A DNA stretch of 30,428 bases from Paramarasmius palmivorus (lineage: Eukaryota > Basidiomycota > Agaricomycetes > Agaricales > Marasmiaceae), in contig JAYKXP010000306.1 in the NCBI GenBank assembly GCA_037176845.1, positions 1 through 30,428 on the forward strand. The letters are read 5' to 3'. The first letter of the stretch is position 1. Every line of letters starts with the position of its first letter. Under the pieces are notes generated by a model, which worked only from the letters and a program-made list of their open reading frames with translations, was not told where the DNA came from and did no database searches. The position numbers were made by a program, and so were the translations under genes. Positions 19,570 through 30,428 of the stretch are shown here, in pieces.

Positions 19570-21842
19570 TCAAACGAACTATGAATTACTGTGGGGTATA
19601 GTAGTCCACAGTATGTAGAATGAATATGTATGAATCTGTTCTACGCCCTAACAGTCCCTGCTGACGATGATGAAACCTCATTTCAACCATATCTCGGCTT
19701 GCAACCACTCTCCAAGTGCTCGCGCTTGTTTGCAGTACCTTAGCGGGGAGATCCGTTAGGTATTTCTATTGGTTTACCTTCCAGCCTTTGCTTAACTTTG
19801 CTGATACAGATGACGGGCACCATCCGATATCCCATGAAGAGTAATTCCCGCTACTGCTAAGTAGAGGGTTTATTATACAGCCCCGTTTCAGATCTCTTTT
19901 TTGCACCGTCGAGCTCACTCCACGTGATAAGAAACGTGACGACATCACATGTTTTTTTCCCACTCCCGGCCCGAGTCCTCAGACCGAATCCGCCATCATT
20001 GATCATCTCATCTTAATCCCTTTCTACCACATACACAGCATCTCTGATAGGGCCTTCAGTAACTCCCTTGTCTTGACCTCTTAAGGCACCTATATCAAGT
20101 TATATTCGCCCGGCTTTCCTTCAACATCAACTCTCGCAACATCCTGGACATGGGAAAACATTCCATACCCGAAAAGTATAGGCACGTTCATGGCTATACG
20201 TACTTCAGTACTTACCGCTCAACCACCTCGGACCCTTCGGGAATCGGGATAGGACTATTAGAGTGCACACTCATGATAGCACAACTAATGAAGCCTCCAG
20301 AACCTTCGTTGCGCTTTACTGAGTGGTTTGGGATGTTGGGCATTGACGTTGGTGTTAGAAAGCGCGCGCGTAGACGCGAGAGTCTCCCTTGTACTTCTGC
20401 GCTTCCTCTGGCAGCATGTTGTTCATGAAAGCGGAGCCTACTCATATGTATCGTCCAACGACTGTTTCCACGTTCTTGTCCTAGGAAATTGGTTAGGAAA
20501 ACTCGGGACAGCTCAGCCCAAGCGACGAAACGGTTGCTAAACAGATAGATCACTGCTGTCAGACGTCCAGCTCACTCTCCGAGTATGTGGTACCCCATCT
20601 TGTTCACCTGTCCTTTCTGTCATGGATTCTGGTACTAATCATTAGCGAACCGTCGGTGGGCAAGTCAATGATATCTCAATTTGCCATCCCTATATTTCTT
20701 GTCGGACCCAGGCGGGCAGGCGCCCCATCGGAATACAACAAATATCCCGTCTAATTTTGGGCATGTATCGACGTTGTTCCACTTTCGCAAGTGGGTAGCC
20801 AACGGGCGCTTACCATCCGTGCATTAGCGCCCAATTCCGCTCAAGGTAAATTTATATGTTGAACATCGTCTTTCGAACCTTCGCTAATGGCCATGTTGAG
20901 TAGGCGTTCTGCAAATTCTAGACATTCATTATGATACCCTAGAGATACCATAAACAATGGATCGAGTTCGAGGCGGCCCGGGCTCCATGAGAAACTGGAC
21001 GTTTCTTCAATTGAATCCTAAAACTATGACCACATTTTGCATGTTTAGGGATGATGCATAGCCGTGACGACGCAGTCGTATATTTGAATGCTACCCCTTA
21101 TCCTCAAAAAGTTACACCGATGGGTCTCGGCTCATTACGATTAAACTGGACTGGTCTATCTCGAGGTATGTTTCCAGAATTCAGTTTCATTTATCATCGC
21201 TAATGGTGGTTTAAACATTTGATAGGTGTATTTCATATACCCCACTGTGACAAAAGAAAACAGTTTACATCCGTGTGAACAGGGAAGTGCAAGAGAAACT
21301 CACCTGTGCCTGTGAGGAGCCAGCCAGAGGCTGGGCGACGAACAGGCACATAGAAAACGCGGCTGAATACTCAGTACTCAATTCATCACCCATTGCAAAA
21401 TTGAATTCTTGAGCATGATAAGTAAGGTGGCCTACATGCTACAAGTATCATTGTGTACCAAGTCACTCGCTGGCGGAATAAGTCTAGTTTCAAAGATTAC
21501 TCAAGCTTCAAGCCCTGTAGGCTGTGAGAAGCTAGCTAAAGGCCGGGCAACACATAGGGTGACGTTATAGCATTGACGCTTGGACCCGGAAGGAATTTCT
21601 TGTCACAACATTTCATTCTATGCGTTCTCTGAATACAACAGTGTCAAAGCAGGAGCGGGCTGTGCCGCTCGTCGGCCACGAACATTATTTCGTCAATACT
21701 ATCTTCGTACCGTGGAAGCGCCGTTCCCGAAGCAGGGCTCAATCACGAGATACGTGGGAATTTTAATAACCGAGACGATCGTTGAATCACAACTTGATCA
21801 CAACTCCCTCAAGCCTTTCACCAGCTCCTTCAGTGACGCTAG
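19570..21842. other. Unassigned stretch; one short promoter-like ORF
   Basis: An ATG at 20150 opens 92 codons (MGKHSIPEKYRHVHGYTYF) after a pyrimidine-rich leader that resembles a fungal promoter. The protein matches nothing I know and ends in Arg-rich then Cys-containing sequence, so it may be the start of a decayed gene. From 20550 to 21580 nothing is coding. A 30-bp sequence at 21310-21339 recurs at 21522-21551 with six differences, all transitions. The first copy sits in a small hairpin (tgtgcctgt with acaggcaca). Confidence 0.35.
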
Positions 21843-23560
21843 ATGTCTCCAGCGGTGTCTGGTACGTGTTCGCTGAAGTGGAAGTATCTTCATACGCTAA
21901 TTTCTTTTTTTCAGACGGAGTAGCCCCCACACTGGATGACACTCTCATCTGCGTTGGAGAAGATGCTCGAAGGCTCAGGTCAGAACGCAATGCGAGAGCA
22001 CCAATATCCCGGCTACATGTTGAGCTCCTCTCTCGCATCTTTCAGATGTGTGTTCCAGAGCCCGATGAATCACTCGTTTTCCGCTACTGGACCTCTAGCC
22101 AACCATACTCATATCAGCGATACCTATGGCTAGCATTCTCGCATGTGTGCCATTTCTGGCGAACGGTGTCAATCAATTCTTCCGTTCTGTGGACGCGACC
22201 AGACTTCACGAGACCTGATCTCGCAAGAGAGATGATTGCACGGTCCCGAGGATCTCGTTTGGATATCCGTTTCCCAGAGGAGGGAAGGTTCAACTTCGAG
22301 TTAGCCGCGTCAGTGCTCTTGGAAGTATTGTCCCTCAGACGGAGTCAAATTGAAGTGTTAGAGCTTCATCTACCCTTTTCCCTGTTGTCCGATATCATGC
22401 AATTTTTGATTGGTCCCATGCCGGTCTTGCGGTCCTTCCGTTTGTCGATCACAGACAGGAAACAGTTATTGCTTCCTCCCGATACTTTAGGAAGCCAAAC
22501 ACCGGAACACCTTGTTCGTTTTCATTTGGAGGGATGTCATGTACCATGGGCATTTGGGATTCGTTCAACGAATCTCCTCACAAATCGCACTTTTTTGGAT
22601 GGAGCCCTGACAGCAGACCAACGGGGAGCGCTTTTATGCTATTCTGAGGCAAACAACCCCAGCTGGAAGAGCTAAGCCTGGGGAAATTAATTACTGCAAC
22701 TTCCTCAGAGCAGCCATCTTGGCTGGCTTGCCAGCACCTACCATTACATTGCCGTTCCTCCGGCTACATCTCCACTGCTTGTACCTGTGTATCCTTTTTA
22801 GGTCGTCAACTGTAAGTCATGTGCTGGACAGCATGCTCTATCCCTACCATGCGCCGACCATCATTAAAGTTGGCGTAGCTCAGGCTATTCTCACTTCATT
22901 CGTTATTTCGTCAGCCACCTTCGGCCCTCTTTCGCACGATCTTTAACTCCTTTCACGACACCTCGCGCAACACCATACCATCCAGCGACGCGATCAAGAC
23001 CCTCTCACTTTCTCAATGAACGGGCCGTAGCATAGACCTGAAAGCGTATCGTGATCACTTTATCACATCTGAGCTCGAGGCAAGCTCTTTCAGTCCCGGT
23101 ATGTGTTTCATATATGCAATTCTCGGGCTGGGGTAGTAGTGTCAGCAGTGGATCGGCGGCTCTTCACAGATGCAATGCGTGTGTTCCATGTCTCAGCCAT
23201 CTCGACACGCTGTATTGATACACACCCCCTGAATGGACTACATCGAGTTCTTATCCCCTCTGCTGTATTCAACGCAGCTAAGGAATTTGGGTGATGCATC
23301 AGCAGCTCATGTTCTTGCTCGAATTATGGGTGCTCTCCTGCGGTCCACGCTAATGCAATTTGGCATGCCATCATTGCGAGTAATGGAATTTACGAGAACA
23401 ACCGAGAGTTGCGTCCGACTCGGAGTCGAAAACCTCTGGGGGATCTCTCTACAAAGGTACCCTCGATCTACGGGCGGTAAGTCGTGGCGTGCGTCTCCCG
23501 CTGTCATACTTTGACGACATCGACACAGCCTCTGCCCATTTTGGGACATCGAGCTGTCCA
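21843..23560 (+). pseudogene. F-box domain protein 2, truncated and decayed at the 3' side
   Basis: Paralogue of F-box gene 1. Exon 1 is 21843-21861 (ATG TCT CCA GCG GTG TCT G), directly preceded in frame by TAG. The intron is 21862-21914 (GTACGT...TTTTTTTCAG). Exon 2 runs open to a stop ending at 22675, giving 259 residues. The F-box is complete (SRLHVELLSRIFQMCVPE, then WLAFSHVCHFWRTVSI and LWTRPDF). It is followed by DLAREMIARSR and the first leucine-rich part. After about 22600 the homology to gene 1 continues in changing frames: LEELSLGKLITATSS, then VLDSMLYP, then AHVLARIMGALLR and MPSLRVMEF near 23310-23400. The C-terminal half is therefore lost to frameshifts. A truncated F-box protein could still bind Skp1, but this is speculation. 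The gene converges on DUF6534 copy D. Confidence 0.75.
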
Positions 23561-23989
23561 GGCTAGTCTCTAGATGGGCTGTAATCAGACTTTGGTCGAG
23601 TTCTCCCCCCCTTAACTTCGTTACCACTCCTTCTCTCGAACCACGTCTTCATTATTTTGCTCCCTATATTTCTTGTAAATCCCATTTTCACACTCCTCCC
23701 GACGTCGCATCATGCATATTCAGTTTTCTCTCATGAGTACCAATGAACCTGATGCCACGGTATTTTTGAAGCCACACCGTACCATTAACCCGCTTCCCAA
23801 ATAGATTTTTTGATCCGGACCGTTGCTATTAGTATGATAAATAGGAAGTTTGAAAGCATTGCTATCACACCAAACAAGCCATTTACAGTTTACCGTGTCG
23901 CAATTATACAGATATACCTGCTCCTCGTCGCCTGTGTTTGCCCTCTTCCACAGCATCCCATAGAGCATCTAGCCCGAAAACCGGTCACT

Positions 23990-25869
23990 GGAACGCGAGC
24001 TCGATGAAAGTGTATTCTCGGCGGTCCAACAACAAACTGAAAAGATAATGACATACACGTTTACACAACTAGGGTAAACACATGTGAACATACCTGTAGG
24101 AAACTAATATCAATCCGCGAAGGCTTTGTTGCATCACGATCCTTGATTTGGCGGGGCACTCCGAGAGTTGAGTGACGACAGAAAAAGAGTTTAGTGTAAG
24201 AGTTTCTGGAAGGAATGCAGTTTAAAGATGAGGTGCCGTGATAAAATATACCATCAGTATCCGGCGTTGCTGGCTTGAAAACTAGGGTAAATAACCAACG
24301 TTCCGTCAGAACCCCGTGACAAATAACGAGAAGGTCCTGTCATCGCACAAATGGCCGTGACAATTCCAGTCGGACGGTAACTAACAAAAGACGATAAGTC
24401 TTGAGCATTTCGATATTAATGCCGCATATAGAGCAAAAACGTACGGGTCCGAATGATTCGGTCGATGTGAGAAACGGTATCTCTGATCCCCGTCCTGAAC
24501 TTCCGCTGATAGACGAAATGAACGGAACGAAAGTTAGTCATGCGGCTACTTGAAAAAGAAACAATGGATTCACAAGATGAAAAGACCAAAAGCGACTCGT
24601 GATGACGATATCGGCTACCAGTCGTAACATATGAGCCCTAACAGGAGAAAGAGGAAGAGCGAGAATTCAAGAGCTGGGTCAGGATGGATGGGCCACTTAC
24701 AAATGATTACTATAGCCTTGATGCAATAGAAGTTCCGTGAAACGTTTTGACGATCCCACAAGCAATTGCAGTATCGATACCCATAAACTACGTCATGCAT
24801 TACTAGATAATGTGCTTCGTACACGAAAAAATGGAAAACGTAACGAAAAACCGCGCTGGAGCATATCTGGATACGACGAACAGGATCCGATCTGCCAGTT
24901 ATGACTTTGACTCGCCAGGCCGAAAAACGCTTGTACCATGCCACTTATCATGCCCTATTGAGACTGGATCAGACGGGAGCAAAGTACGGAGCAAAGACGG
25001 ACCGAAAGTGCGTGTTCTGAACGAGACGGGCACGGTGTATTGAATAAATAAGGTGAAGATATCATCATCATGCGGGTAACAGACAGGAACAGACCTGCGT
25101 TTGAACATCCAGTTGGTGTTTTACGAGGAACGAGGCATCATCTGAGAAATCACAACGTCAGAGGTGACGCGCGAGATCAACTATTGGACCTACCGAAGTG
25201 TTCTATTTACTGAATCGTGAAGGTATACGACGATAAAGACGCAGTGGGCATCATCGCGACGAACAGTAGCAGGACCTTCAGAAACATGTACTTATTAGTT
25301 CTCACAACTGGTAAGTGAATCATAGATACGCACGAAGCATTTTAAGGAACAACCGATCCCTATAGTAGTATAGCATGCAAGAATGTCGGACGACACAGTA
25401 GACGAGAAGCTCATGCATTTCCAGTTCACTTGTTTTTGTACCTCGTCCAGTAGATATAACTGGGGCCTTTGTGAGCCCGAAGCTTGAGAACTTGAAACGG
25501 CGATGAATCAACCCACGTTTGCGTGATGGAAATGCCGAATAAAGGAGTGTGAAGACGCTGCCAATTCACACAAGGACCATGCTAAAATGGAATCATATTA
25601 AGGGCTTGAGCTATCGAAGAAATAGAGTGTCACAGACACGAATCCCGCGGACTATTTGCCATGGTGGGCGTAACTAGAGCGGATGAGGCAAGGGGATCAG
25701 TGCTCAGAGCAGAAGTGTTATTTTCTCTTTTGAGTCCATTTCGGCAATGCAATGCAATGCAGTGCTTTGCTTTGCCTTTCATAATTGCGGTAACTGCTTG
25801 GACCGGATCTCTATTGGACACCGTTCCCCCAGTGGAGTAGGGAAGCGTAACAGTCACTGTAAAGGCCAT
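23990..25869 (-). pseudogene. DUF6534-like membrane protein, decayed copy D
   Basis: Minus-strand order: a possible first exon from ATG 25869 (MAFTVTVTLPYSTGG); an acceptor CCATTTTAG followed by MVLV, a stop, then IGSVFTLLYSAF near 25585-25540, matching MDVF-IGGILTTFLFGIS of copy C; VLLLFVAMMPTASL near 25275-25225; SGMVQAFFGL near 24945; HMLRLVADIVITSRF near 24635-24600; TVSHIDRIIRT near 24475-24445, replacing TGFK-TDS-DRIIR; and SSLNSRSAPPNQGS near 24180-24138. An apparent last intron (GTATGT...TTTTCAG, about 24093-24038) follows. Many frame changes and stops separate the pieces, and this is one of the most degraded copies. It faces F-box gene 2, as copy B faces F-box gene 1. A short GCAAT-type microsatellite lies at about 25746-25765. 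Confidence 0.6.
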
Positions 25870-26456
25870 TTTCACCGGCCTCGAGTTTGATTTCCGGAAG
25901 CAGCTTCATCGTGAATTGACGTTCTTCGTTCCAAAAGGCCTTGAGCGAGAAGCGATATAGCAGGTTTCAAATAAGGTTCGAAGAGAAGTCAGTCTGTCCA
26001 ACTCTGGGCGGTAGGTTGTCGTCGATGAATCGTGTTCCGGGAAAGATGGGATATGACATGCCGAGATCCACATTCAAATTGCACATAATTAAAGAAACAA
26101 ACGACGACAGACGCTAGATGAACTCGAATGTTAGCTCTAATGAAGGGTTTTGATAGAACATGCCACGCACACAACCGACAGTAAGCTGATGGTCCGATTC
26201 ACCTAACACCAACCTTCCGCGTCTATGAGTAACCTTAGAATTCTAGAAAAATCACGAAAAAACCAAACCTTCATCTTGCTCCCACTTGAGCCTAAGTAAG
26301 TGGTTTCTTGCTCCAGAGAAAGAAATGCTCCGTGTGGTCAAGTTAAAGTTGTAGTGGAATGTGGTTAGCCCGACAATGACGCGCTTACGTAGTCTCGAGC
26401 TTGTCGTTCTCGACGCCTTTCTCCTCCCTTCACAGTGACTCAAGTACTGGATCCAA
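25870..26456. other. Unassigned spacer
   Basis: Both strands were read and no gene, RNA or element boundary could be supported. It contains the divergent upstream regions of copy D and of the locus starting near 26457. Confidence 0.35.
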
Positions 26457-27845
26457 TGTCTTCAACGGTCTTGACTGTCGCTGATCCTCAACATCATTGC
26501 ATGATTCTACATATGGACATTCCGGTAGTTTGTCTGAGGCAAGCCTCAGGCAGATGAGACCTTGGATGATAAGAGCCCGGTTGATTTTCTTGTGGACAGC
26601 AAACATCCTGCTAATCCGTGGATGTCAAAGGTGCGTCTGGTAATCCTCTCTATCATTGGTTTTAAATGCTTGAAAATAGTAAACATGGACTGATTCCTTT
26701 TCCTAGGCATGGAAAATAGTCAACCTCTCGATATGACGGTATTCACATCCAGAAGGGAGTACATCATGAATGAGACATTTTGGGCTACCAAGAGAGGTGA
26801 GTGATAGCTATATCCGTATTTCATGTTTCTGAAGCTCGGCCGTTCCATTTGTAGACCTTGGAAATCTGCACCTGCGAAATCGCCCACTCAGACACAGGAT
26901 ACAGCCTCGCGAAACCAGTGTTCAAGACCTCACCATAACCGATGCTTCAATATTCATGTACAGGACCAATGTCAGAGCAGTGGGCGTACCTATGTTATGT
27001 TGATGCAGCGAATTGAACGAACCAGAGGAATACCGGAGTTGACTATTGACAGGTAATGCCATCTAAGATCTTTCCTGCCCGTTGCGTCCTTTGTCTTGAC
27101 CTTTTCTTCTGTGTAGGCACATCATTATTGCATTTCGGCGTTGTCACTCCTGTGTTATGGGCTCTGCATGTGGCCGTGAGCATGATCCAGGCGTCCTGGT
27201 AGTGGCTTAACAGAATTAGTCGACGTAGATTTGATCTTTTCTGATTGAATCTATGTATTATCCACATACATCCCGCATCTTACATTACCCAGCTGCATCG
27301 ACGACTCTACGCAGATGGCCGCCCGTGGGAGTGGCAGCAAGCGAGGATTCAGAAAAACACTGTCCGCCACCAGAGACTCAGAAATCAACCAAGACGACAA
27401 GGAAACATCCTGATAGGCTGGAAGGTACTTCGCGATTCTGTGCTTCGTGATCCCGGGGGTGAGAGGTGAGTTTCAATTCATTGCATTTCATCCTTCTTCA
27501 TGTGAACTGATCGCTCGTTCGTAGACCTACATCTCACAGAAAGCTCGAATCTAAACCTCGCTACACAGTCACTCAAAAACCACCCCACTCCGTTGATTCA
27601 AGGATATCTACTGGAAGGCTTTGCAACGCCATCTCGGGACAAGCTTAGAGGCCTTGAGAAGCTGAAGGAGGTGAAAGAAGACCGTAAAGGTGACATCCTT
27701 GCTCTCCGTGCTTTTGTGCATCGATTGACTATTTTTTCTGTGTAGGCATTATATCTCTGTGGTTCAAGCACCGTGATGGGATCGGTGAAAGGCTCACGGT
27801 TAAACATGACTATGTAATTGTCTTTTGTAAATGCCTTAACCTGTA
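26457..27845 (+). pseudogene. Unrecognised spliced locus, probably one or two decayed genes
   Basis: I do not recognise a family. The support for coding origin is a series of good fungal introns: about 26629-26706 (GTGCGT...CCTAG), 26799-26858, 27055-27118 (GTAATG...TGTGTAG), 27467-27524 and 27690-27746 (GTGACA...TGTGTAG). In the right half three exons join in frame: RYFAILCFVIPGVR, then DLHLTESSNLNLATQSLKNH onward to GLEKLKEVKEDRKG, then IISLWFKHRDGIGERL, ending at TAA near 27845. In the left half MENSQPLDMTVF (ATG 26709) joins DLGNLHLRNRPL across an intron and stops at TGA after VGVPMLC. The first segment (MSSTVLTVADPQHHCMI) ends at an in-frame stop. Whether this is one gene with lost frames or two neighbours is unclear. 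Confidence 0.4.
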
Positions 27846-27848
27846 AAT

Positions 27849-27946
27849 AGAGTGTATCTGTTTCCGTATATACAACGTTTCTACAGCTTTTTACAGGGCC
27901 AAAGTGCCTGTAGAAACGTTCATATATACGGAGACAGATACACTCT
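27849..27946. repeat. 98-bp near-perfect hairpin
   Basis: Left arm 27849-27886 and right arm 27908-27946 are inverted copies with about 35 of 38 positions pairing and a 21-base loop. The arms begin AGAGTGTATCTGT(T/C)TCCG. A 3-bp direct repeat, AAT, flanks it, which is too short to prove insertion. It could be a tiny inverted-repeat element or, if transcribed, a source of small RNA. It lies directly after the stop of the unrecognised locus and about 150 bp before F-box pseudogene 3. Confidence 0.75.
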
Positions 27947-28096
27947 AATAAGATTCGCAATCTTTTTTATCGTAAAAGAGCTATATCAGCGAATTGCTGT
28001 CCGTGGGAATGTGGTGACGAAATACCACGCGCCCGCCGCCATGTGTTCAAACGTCTTTCTGACAGGTTCTTTATCCATACCCTTGCTTTAACCCCG

Positions 28097-29900
28097 ATGT
28101 ACCCTAGTACGTGGCTATCGAGTTGCAAGTGCCTTCTTATAACCTTGCTTATTTGGTATTCCAGACGTACTACAAGCACTGCTTGACCTCCGACTCACCG
28201 CCAATGAGACAGATGCCCAAAAACTTCAGACAGATCACAACTCGAGGGCTTCAGTATCTCGGCTTCATACCGAATGATTGACTACGATATTCTTCTCTGC
28301 GCTCTCAATCCAAAAACCAGTCATTCTGTCTCTCGGAGATTTGGCTTCACGCACGTTTGCCATCTCTGGCCGTAAAACGCTATCGACAACTCCGTGATAA
28401 GGGCCCGCCCAAATTATTGCGTTTCCTGAGCTAGCACGGGAGATGAATCAAGCGTCTGGTACCTGTCTCTTGACATTCATTTATATCTTCTTCCAAAGTG
28501 GCCGCCCGCCATCATAGTCGAGTGCTCTCTGAAAGCATCAGCCCCTCTCATCATACGTATTACGGGTGTTGAGGATTGAAGTCCACATGCACTCCCATCT
28601 TACGCGAGCGCATGCAACTCTTTCATCGTCTGGCGCGTCGCATGCCATCTTTGCAAGCCATATCCATTAACCTACGTTCAGGTCGTGCCCTGACTCCACG
28701 AATCCGCATTCCAACCTTCTGCTTCCCCTCCAACTTCCTGTGCGGACAAACCCACTCACACAACCGTAGTCCATCTAGGAGAGAATCCATGTATCAATGG
28801 AGTATTGTTTTCCAAGCTAACGAACCTCACACATCTCCATCTGGATGGTTCCAGAGATCCGGATGCATAGCCTCGGAGATGGAGTTCTATAGAATCTAGC
28901 AGCGATCAACGAGGCATTCGGAGATGAAATTGGGAGTTTATGCGCTTCCGTCAGGCCACCAGTGCAACCATTCCTCTCTTATTTTCTCTTACCGAGCTGC
29001 GTCATCTACACTCCAGTCATCGATCTTCTCATCGGAGAACTATCAAGCTAGTGGTCGTCTACTCGACAACATATCGTTTCCCCACGACTGCCAAGTTTAC
29101 GCTTGAGATCGATGGGAATGTCGTCACAAACTCGCCGCCCGACTGAACAGATCCAATCATCGATATCTTTTGCCCATATTCAATTCGCGTATAGCGCCTC
29201 AACCATCAGGCCTCGTCTCCGATGTCTACAGTGTCTACAGACGCCGCGTAATCCAATGTAATGTGTTAAAACGGGAGTCGCAGAGTTTAACTACGAAGGC
29301 TTAGGAACTCAAGCCATGGCACGAGAATTAATTCTGTCGATAAATTCGACCCTGAGGAGGGGTCCAAAGAAGTTTTCAGATGTGGGCGTGGGTTTGGTAG
29401 TTGGGATGCCAGCTACCTACAGCCTCAGTCATTCACCCCTGTCAGGCAAGATCGCACAGCTGCATAACATATGATCCATCCACATTCATCAAAACTCTCA
29501 ATATCTCACTAGAGTTTCCCCGGTCCTCCCACGACTTCCAAGTTTTGCTAGTTTTTACAAGCCCTCGTACATGCACTTCGACAAAAGTGGTGCGACTCTT
29601 TGAAGATGGAACCAATTGCGGAGTCGTGTGTCATGCGGGGCCCTCTCGGAAGCAGTGCAAAAAAAATAAAACCCCCACAGGCGGCGATTTGCCAGCATTG
29701 CAGTCAGTCACACTCATACAATGTTTCGAGGCCTGGAAAGGATGGCTTTGAGCTTTGGGACTATGCAGGCGCTCTTCATGCTATCTTGATTGCCGCATCA
29801 AGCACCAAGTCCATTGCCTGTCATCACTATAGAACCCAAAGGCAGGGGCACATCTCACGATGTTACCTATGAAGACTTTTTGGCTGGATGTTAATAGGCA
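28097..29900 (+). pseudogene. F-box domain protein 3, pseudogene
   Basis: Third member of the F-box family. Exon 1 28097-28106 (ATG TAC CCT A) is followed by intron 28107-28164 (GTACGT...ATTCCAG), at the same place and phase as in genes 1 and 2. The frame then reads MYPNVLQALLDLRLT onward to VSRLHTE. There a TGA (28275-28277) replaces the Leu or Val codon of the F-box motif LPxEVL. Remnants of the rest follow in all three frames: GFTHVCHLWP, ELAREMNQASG, MPSLQAISINLR (28645), KLGVYALPSG (28927), LLDNISFPHD (29065), LPALQSVTLI (29690) and DYAGALHAIL (29757). These match gene 1 pieces such as LKLGIYALPR and VDNISFP in order. It is certainly non-functional. Confidence 0.75.
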
Positions 29901-30279
29901 ACACCAACCAAGTGGAGGCTCATATCTAGGCCCCACGCCCTTATATCCACACATTATTTTCTCCGCGTTCCAATAACATTAGTCGGCTCGTGCAACTCAT
30001 CACTATGTATATAACGCGTTACAAACCCAACGTCGAAACACAATCTTGTATCGTATCTTAATCCTTTACTGCTAGAAAAACATCAATGTCCAAGGTAACT
30101 GCAAACGTCCAAGCGTTCGATGTCTATAACTAGTCAACTAGCCCTTACGCTTCCACGTCCGACTATCACTACACTTTCGCGTCCTTCTTCGTCTTACAAC
30201 ATAGCCAACACACCCACACCACGTCCACAACTCTCAATTCTAAATAGCTTGCTCGTCACTTAGGGATCTGTTAAACAGA
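29901..30279. other. Spacer, no gene
   Basis: This is AT-rich, pyrimidine-biased DNA between F-box pseudogene 3 and the converging edge gene. Nothing else was recognised. Confidence 0.35.
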
Positions 30280-30428
30280 CTATAATCGACGGCTATCTGT
30301 CGGAAAGGCCCGGGGAAATTTGGTAATCGAGGTCAAACCGCCATCGCCCATGTGTTGAATTTCAACTTTGTCTTTCTCATCCTTTCTTGAACCCAGATCC
30401 CACACGAAGACACTGTAGTACGTGATTG
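30280..30428 (-). CDS. C-terminal end of a gene cut by the right edge
   Basis: The minus strand is open from the window edge to a TAG at 30280-30282, coding about 48 residues: YYSVFVWDLGSRKDEKDKVE, then IQHMGDGGLTSITKFPRAF, then PTDSRRL. Codon choice is regular and the composition is that of a normal soluble protein, unlike the decayed neighbours. No domain can be named from this piece; FVWDLG resembles a WD-repeat end by chance or descent. The start and the rest of the gene lie beyond the window. Confidence 0.5.
   Translation of the reverse strand, partial: ITYYSVFVWDLGSRKDEKDKVEIQHMGDGGLTSITKFPRAFPTDSRRL

Noticed and set aside
23103..23299. Open frames on both strands at the same place
   Set aside because: They lie in the decayed C-terminal half of F-box gene 2; mirror frames do not indicate separate genes.
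1..30428. CRISPR array, bacterial-type operons, rRNA, transposase or reverse transcriptase genes
   Set aside because: No regular spacer-repeat arrangement, ribosome-binding sites, rRNA sequence or catalytic motifs of these enzymes were seen; the gene structures are eukaryotic.

Overview
The window looks like nuclear DNA of a mushroom-forming basidiomycete (Agaricomycetes). Three things suggest this. Introns are short (about 42-58 bases in most cases) with GTRNGT donors and CTRAY-like branch sites. The recognisable genes belong to families that are strongly expanded in that group: F-box proteins of the LPxE(V/L)L..IF type, DUF6534-type membrane proteins, class E microsomal cytochrome P450 and epoxide-hydrolase-like alpha/beta hydrolases. 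There are also small non-autonomous inverted-repeat elements. No bacterial operon structure, rRNA, convincing tRNA, CRISPR array or transposase/reverse transcriptase was seen.

Most of the window is a graveyard of gene families. Layout from left to right: a P450 C-terminal tail (143-312, +); a G-run/C-run low-complexity stretch (about 460-830); DUF6534 copy A (1077-2724, -); a 266-bp TA-flanked inverted-repeat element (4099-4364); a small spliced membrane-protein candidate with a heptad-repeat helix (4510-5179, -); 2 kb of unassigned DNA; the one clearly intact gene, F-box gene 1 (7619-9276, +); DUF6534 copies B (9674-11324, -) and C (11932-13635, -); a 321-bp element with perfect 62-bp inverted repeats (14446-14766); a broken P450 (14909-17199, +); a broken secreted epoxide hydrolase (18152-19569, +); 2 kb unassigned; F-box gene 2 (21843-23560, +, broken after residue 259); DUF6534 copy D (23990-25869, -); an unrecognised decayed spliced locus (26457-27845, +); a 98-bp hairpin (27849-27946); F-box pseudogene 3 (28097-29900, +); and the C-terminal end of a minus-strand gene cut by the right edge (30280-30428).

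Two structural themes stand out. First, an F-box gene on the plus strand facing a DUF6534 gene on the minus strand, about 400 bp apart, occurs twice (7.6-11.3 kb and 21.8-25.9 kb), which suggests duplication of a two-gene block. Second, a P450 and an epoxide hydrolase lie in tandem on the same strand. In chemistry these could act in sequence (epoxidation, then hydrolysis), but both now carry frameshifts. All three F-box genes share a tiny first coding exon (19, 19 and 10 bases), which corrects the apparent start of gene 1 by about 270 bases. Several broken genes differ from an intact reading only by small indels, so reads or RNA should be checked before all of them are accepted as pseudogenes. 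Family assignments rest on motif recognition by eye, not on database searches.
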